From: JACQAP01 sp035548375
Lineage (GTDB): Bacteria > Pseudomonadota > Gammaproteobacteria > Burkholderiales > JACQAP01
Assembly (NCBI GenBank): GCA_035548375.1
Contig: DASZTG010000063.1
Span: 62,001-126,000 of the forward strand
Length of the DNA stretch: 64,000 nt
Direction: 5' to 3'
Of this stretch, positions 60,774-64,000 are shown one piece after another (the stretch's first letter is position 1; every line of letters starts with the position of its first letter). The notes beneath the pieces are model-generated. The model was not told the origin of the DNA. It saw only the letters and a program-made list of their open reading frames with translations, and made no database searches. The translations under genes and the position numbers were made by a program.

Positions 60774-62333
60774 ATGAGCGAATATTCGATGGCAGGCGCC
60801 TATGCCGCCCATTCCGTGCGCATGCGCTGGCTCGTTCCGGCCGTGTTCATCGTTGCGGCCGCCGCTTTCGGGGCGGCCATTCCCATGACGCCGCCGTGGT
60901 GGATTCCGCTGGCCGTCGTGGCGGGCCTCGTGGTCATGGTCTCCACGGCGATCTTTCCGATGATCGGCCTGGTGGCCACTTTCCTGCTGACCGTGCAGGT
61001 CGTGCCGCCGCAGTTCGCGCCCGAAGTCTCGCTCAAGGTGGTCAAGCTCGATCCGGGCGAAATCCTGTTCATGTGGACTTTTTTCGTCTGCGCGGCGAGG
61101 GCCGTGCTCCTGAAGCAATCCGACAAGTTCGAATGGCCGCGGTTTTCGATTCCGGTGCTTTTTATCCTGGGCTGCGCCTTCGTCGGCGTCGTCTACGGCA
61201 AATACATCCAGCACAACGGCGAATTCGTGCTGGCCGAGGCGCGCGGCTTCCTCGGGCTGCTGGCGCTGCCGATGATCCAGTTCCTGATCCGCGACCGCAA
61301 CGACATCCGGCAGCTATGCATGTGGCTGTGCTTCGCCGCGGTCATCGTGGCCGGCTACATCATCGTGCAGACGGTCACCGGAATCCCGATCCTGGGCGGG
61401 CGCTTCGAGCCGCTCGACCATGAAAACGCGGATGTGATGCGCAGCGTCGCGCCGGGCGCCTCGGTGCAGGCGTTCGCGCTCTACTACATGGCGCTCTCGC
61501 TGAAGTCGCCGGGCGGACGCATTCGATTCTGGCTCTTGCCGCTGATATTGATCGTGCTGCTGGGCCTGCTCGGAACCTTCGGGCGCGGCACCTGGGTGAC
61601 CACCGCCCTGGGCGGACTCATCGTCGCGTTCCTGATCGGCAAATGGCGCGGCCTGTTCCTGGCGATGCTCGCCGGCGTGCTGCTGGTGACCTTGACCTTG
61701 TCCGCCGCCTATGTGGTCAAGCCGCGCGTTGCCGAGGCGGCCATCGATCGCGCGCTCGGCATAGGACGTGAGCTGGACAAAGGCGATTCGTTCGGCTGGC
61801 GCCGCATAGAGAACCAGCTTGCCATCAAGTCCATCCTCAAGCGTCCGTGGCTGGGGACAGGCTTGGGCGGCATCTACAAGGACGTGGCGTCCTCGCGCGG
61901 ACATTTTGACGCCGAATTCTATTTCATCCACAACTCCTATCTTTTCTTCCCGCTGAAGATGGGCATATTCGCGGCGCTGGGCCCCATCCTGATCATCGGG
62001 ACTTTCCTGCTCCTGTTCCTGCGGATTTACCGGATGACCAACGGCCAGGTCGGAACCATCGTCGCGATTTGCACGGGCCTGACGGTCGTCATGCACATCG
62101 CCGCCTATGCCGGCCAGACGCTGCGATCGTTCCCGGGCTTGTTGCCCCTGTGCACGGCCATGGGGTTGTGCGCGTGCATGTACCGTTTCCTGCGTGCCGA
62201 GCAGAAGGCCAGTCCGCAGGTGGAGGTTATTCCGCGCGCCGTCCCGCGCGGTCCGGCGCGCGTGCGCGAAACCAGGATCGTCAGCCCGACGCGACCTGCA
62301 TTGCCGGCCTTCGCCCGGCCGAAGGAGGCTTGA
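60774..62333 (+). CDS. O-antigen ligase/polymerase family membrane protein
   Basis: 519 residues with about 10 hydrophobic segments and one large polar loop. Seen: VPAVFIVAAAAFGAAIPMTP at the N-terminus, the long middle loop with GGRFEPLDHENADVMRSVAP and GRGTWVTTALGGLIVAFLIG near residue 265, then RIENQLAIKSILKRPWLGTG and YFIHNSYLFFPLKMGIFAAL, as in Wzy_C-type proteins (the GLG-...-HNSYL core). It polymerises or ligates the repeat unit. GC-rich C-terminal tail (VRETRIVSPTRPALPAFARP) is cytoplasmic. The next gene starts within its stop codon (TGATG). Confidence 0.9.
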   Translation: MSEYSMAGAYAAHSVRMRWLVPAVFIVAAAAFGAAIPMTPPWWIPLAVVAGLVVMVSTAIFPMIGLVATFLLTVQVVPPQFAPEVSLKVVKLDPGEILFMWTFFVCAARAVLLKQSDKFEWPRFSIPVLFILGCAFVGVVYGKYIQHNGEFVLAEARGFLGLLALPMIQFLIRDRNDIRQLCMWLCFAAVIVAGYIIVQTVTGIPILGGRFEPLDHENADVMRSVAPGASVQAFALYYMALSLKSPGGRIRFWLLPLILIVLLGLLGTFGRGTWVTTALGGLIVAFLIGKWRGLFLAMLAGVLLVTLTLSAAYVVKPRVAEAAIDRALGIGRELDKGDSFGWRRIENQLAIKSILKRPWLGTGLGGIYKDVASSRGHFDAEFYFIHNSYLFFPLKMGIFAALGPILIIGTFLLLFLRIYRMTNGQVGTIVAICTGLTVVMHIAAYAGQTLRSFPGLLPLCTAMGLCACMYRFLRAEQKASPQVEVIPRAVPRGPARVRETRIVSPTRPALPAFARPKEA

Positions 62334-63364
62334 TGGAAATCCATGGCAAAGGAGTTCGGAGCAGGGCGACGGTGCTTGGGCTGATCTGCGTGGTGCTCTC
62401 GTGCGCCGCCTCGATGGCGACGGCACAGGACTGCGGCGGCCCGCTGACCGGCATCAACATGGCGGGTGCGGAGTTCGGGAAAAACGTTCCCGGACGCGAA
62501 GGCGCCGACTACCGGTTCCCGAGCGGGCGGCAGATCGAGTATTTCGCGCGGTTGGGCTTCAAGTCGATGCGGCTGCCGGTGCGGTGGGAGCGGCTGCAGC
62601 CGGAACTGGGCGGCGACCTCGATGAACGATACCTGATAGGCATCGTGAATTTCCTCAACGAGGCGGCCCGCAACGACATGACGGTCATCGTCGATCTGCA
62701 CAACTACGCGCGCTACAACAACCAGGTCATCGGCAGCGAAGGCGTGTCGGCCTTCGCTTTCCAGAATGTCTGGCAGCGAATCGCGCTCGCGCTGAACGGC
62801 CACCGGGCGTTGCTTGGATATGGATTGATGAACGAGCCGAACAGGACCGGCGGCTTGTGGCATCGGGTGGCCCAGTCGGGCGTGGACGGCATCCGCAGCG
62901 TGGATCGCGTCCACCGGATCTATGTGTCGGGTGAACAATTCAGCAGCGCGTCCAGCTGGCCGAAAGTCAATCCGCAGCCGTTCGTGAACGATCCGGTGAA
63001 GCTGGAAGTCTACGAAGGACACATCTACTTCGATGCGGACTCCAGCGGGCGCTATGCCTCCCCGGAGCCTCCCGCCGATCCGGCGCAGCTCGTCGATGCG
63101 AGGCTGCGACCTTTCATGCAGTGGCTCGCGGAATACAACAAGCAGGGCATCATCGGCGAATGGGGCGTGCCGAGCGACGATGCGCGCTGGTTCCCCGTCG
63201 CGCAGCGGATGGTCGAATTTTCGCGCGAGAATTGCCTGCCGACGTTTATCTGGGCCGGCGGAACCTGGAGTCCCGGATACAAGTTGTCGCTGGAGCCGCG
63301 CAACGGCATGGAGCGGGCGCTGACCCGGCATCTGGCCAGCCTGATGCATCGGCTCGCGAACTGA
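62333..63364 (+). CDS. Secreted glycoside hydrolase family 5 protein
   Basis: 343 residues. Signal peptide GLICVVLSCAASMATAQ, then CGGPLTGINMAGAEFGKNVP, FARLGFKSMRLPVRWERLQP, and VIVDLHNYARYN. The two GH5 glutamates are present: GYGLMNEPNRTGG (acid/base) and GIIGEWGVPSDDARW (nucleophile), with YVSGEQFSSASSWP between. Endo-beta-glucanase-like. In an exopolysaccharide locus such an enzyme usually trims or releases polymer, or clears chains stuck in the periplasm. It is coupled to the polymerase gene. Confidence 0.92.
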   Translation: MEIHGKGVRSRATVLGLICVVLSCAASMATAQDCGGPLTGINMAGAEFGKNVPGREGADYRFPSGRQIEYFARLGFKSMRLPVRWERLQPELGGDLDERYLIGIVNFLNEAARNDMTVIVDLHNYARYNNQVIGSEGVSAFAFQNVWQRIALALNGHRALLGYGLMNEPNRTGGLWHRVAQSGVDGIRSVDRVHRIYVSGEQFSSASSWPKVNPQPFVNDPVKLEVYEGHIYFDADSSGRYASPEPPADPAQLVDARLRPFMQWLAEYNKQGIIGEWGVPSDDARWFPVAQRMVEFSRENCLPTFIWAGGTWSPGYKLSLEPRNGMERALTRHLASLMHRLAN

Positions 63365-63439
63365 TGGTCGAGAGCGATGCGTTCATCGCCGGATACCGGC
63401 CTTGCACGGAACATGACTGACGCATTGGAGGAGGACAGC

Positions 63440-64000
63440 ATGACGCCGCCAGATCGAAGACCGTTTTTCTCCATCGTGGTGTGCAGCTGGAACAGCGCCG
63501 CGTTCATCCGCGATTGCGTGCAGTCGGTGCTCGACCAGACATTCGCTTCGTATGAAATCGTGTTCGTCGACGGCGGCTCGACGGACGGCACGCTGGAATA
63601 CATCGCTTCCGTGCCCGCGGCGAAGACGGTGCTGAACGACGTGCGCGGCGGCATCGCCAATGCCATGAACGCGGGCATACGCGCCGCGCACGGCCAAGTC
63701 ATCGCGCACCTGCATTCGGACGACTACTACTACGGACCGCGCACGCTCGAGCGGGTCCATGGCGTTTTTGCCGAGCATCCTGCGGCGGCGTGGGTCTACG
63801 GCTGGTTCAAGAACGACGTCGACGGGATCGTCAAGGATCCGCCGTATTCGGCACGCAGCTACTCCCGCGCGGCGCTGCTGCGCCGGAACATCGTTCCCCA
63901 CTGCGCCACCTTCGTCCGCTCCGAGGTCTTCGCCAGCCTTGGCGGCTTCGATCCCGCATACCGCCTGGCGATGGACTACGACATGTGGCTGCGGATTTCG
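63440..64000 (+). CDS. Glycosyltransferase family 2 protein (partial, 3' end outside window)
   Basis: The first 187 residues are visible. Seen: FFSIVVCSWNSAAFIRDCVQ (GT2 opening), SVLDQTFASYEIVFVDGGST and DGTLEYIAS (first Asp), VLNDVRGGIANAMNAGIRAA and HGQVIAHLHSDDYYYG, where HSDD is the D-x-D metal site. GT-A fold; transfers a sugar during repeat-unit assembly. ATG 63440 has GGAGGAGG 5 bases ahead; ATG 63413 is in frame upstream. 75 bases behind the GH5 gene. Confidence 0.93.
   Translation, partial: MTPPDRRPFFSIVVCSWNSAAFIRDCVQSVLDQTFASYEIVFVDGGSTDGTLEYIASVPAAKTVLNDVRGGIANAMNAGIRAAHGQVIAHLHSDDYYYGPRTLERVHGVFAEHPAAAWVYGWFKNDVDGIVKDPPYSARSYSRAALLRRNIVPHCATFVRSEVFASLGGFDPAYRLAMDYDMWLRIS

Overview
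The window is high-GC, densely packed proteobacterial chromosome. The gene families point to a betaproteobacterium, probably an uncultured soil or water lineage near Burkholderiales: a branched-chain-amino-acid-type ABC transporter with duplicated binding proteins, many acyl-CoA dehydrogenases, an EpsB-D-E-F-G type exopolysaccharide locus and a QseE-QseG-QseF type two-component system. No rRNA, tRNA, CRISPR array, IS element or integrase gene was seen.

Layout. (1) 1-9.0 kb: end of a Liv-type ABC transporter (permease plus two tandem binding proteins), a DUF336 protein, an amidohydrolase, an SDR, a D-amino-acid dehydrogenase, a HisD-family dehydrogenase and a lone SufU scaffold. (2) 9.4-11.0 kb: a small array of integron cassettes with three attC sites and no integrase. 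It abuts a truncated phnE, followed by phnM and a divergent DUF1045 gene, which are remains of a phosphonate operon. (3) 13.2-19.0 kb: an AT-richer accessory island. It holds a DUF6932 nucleotidyltransferase-like gene coupled to an unknown helical protein, a secreted HNH-like protein, a SIR2-like protein, a broken SRAP gene, a TraB/GumN protein, and an Mrr-like nuclease behind a small Cys-rich ORF. (4) 19.2-36.7 kb: core catabolism. This includes a PPOX flavoprotein, beta-alanine/semialdehyde degradation (MmsA, class III aminotransferase, M81 peptidase), acyl-CoA dehydrogenases, hydratases and thioesterase, gluconate genes (GntK, 6PGDH), and DapA-like and HpaI-like aldolases. (5) 37.0-43 kb: a periplasmic molybdenum hydroxylase (IorA/IorB-like) with XdhC, an SDR and glutaryl-CoA dehydrogenase. 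(6) 43.1-49.8 kb: small envelope proteins, the QseE-G-F type system, an MhpD-like hydratase and a 2-hydroxyacid dehydrogenase. (7) 50.0-64.0 kb: an exopolysaccharide locus: initiating transferase, EpsD, export protein, chain-length protein, kinase, flippase, methyltransferase, pyruvyltransferase-like, GT9, acetyltransferase, polymerase, GH5 and a GT2 cut by the window end.

Several short gaps are filled by palindromic intergenic repeats: three copies of a CACGGAG/CAGAGG long inverted repeat and two copies of a GTGAGGGG repeat. Two sigma-54-like promoters are proposed: one before the exopolysaccharide locus, and one before the envelope gene just downstream of the sigma-54 activator. The most unusual parts are the integron cassette array, the DUF6932 two-gene unit, and the sigma-54 link between QseF and its neighbour.
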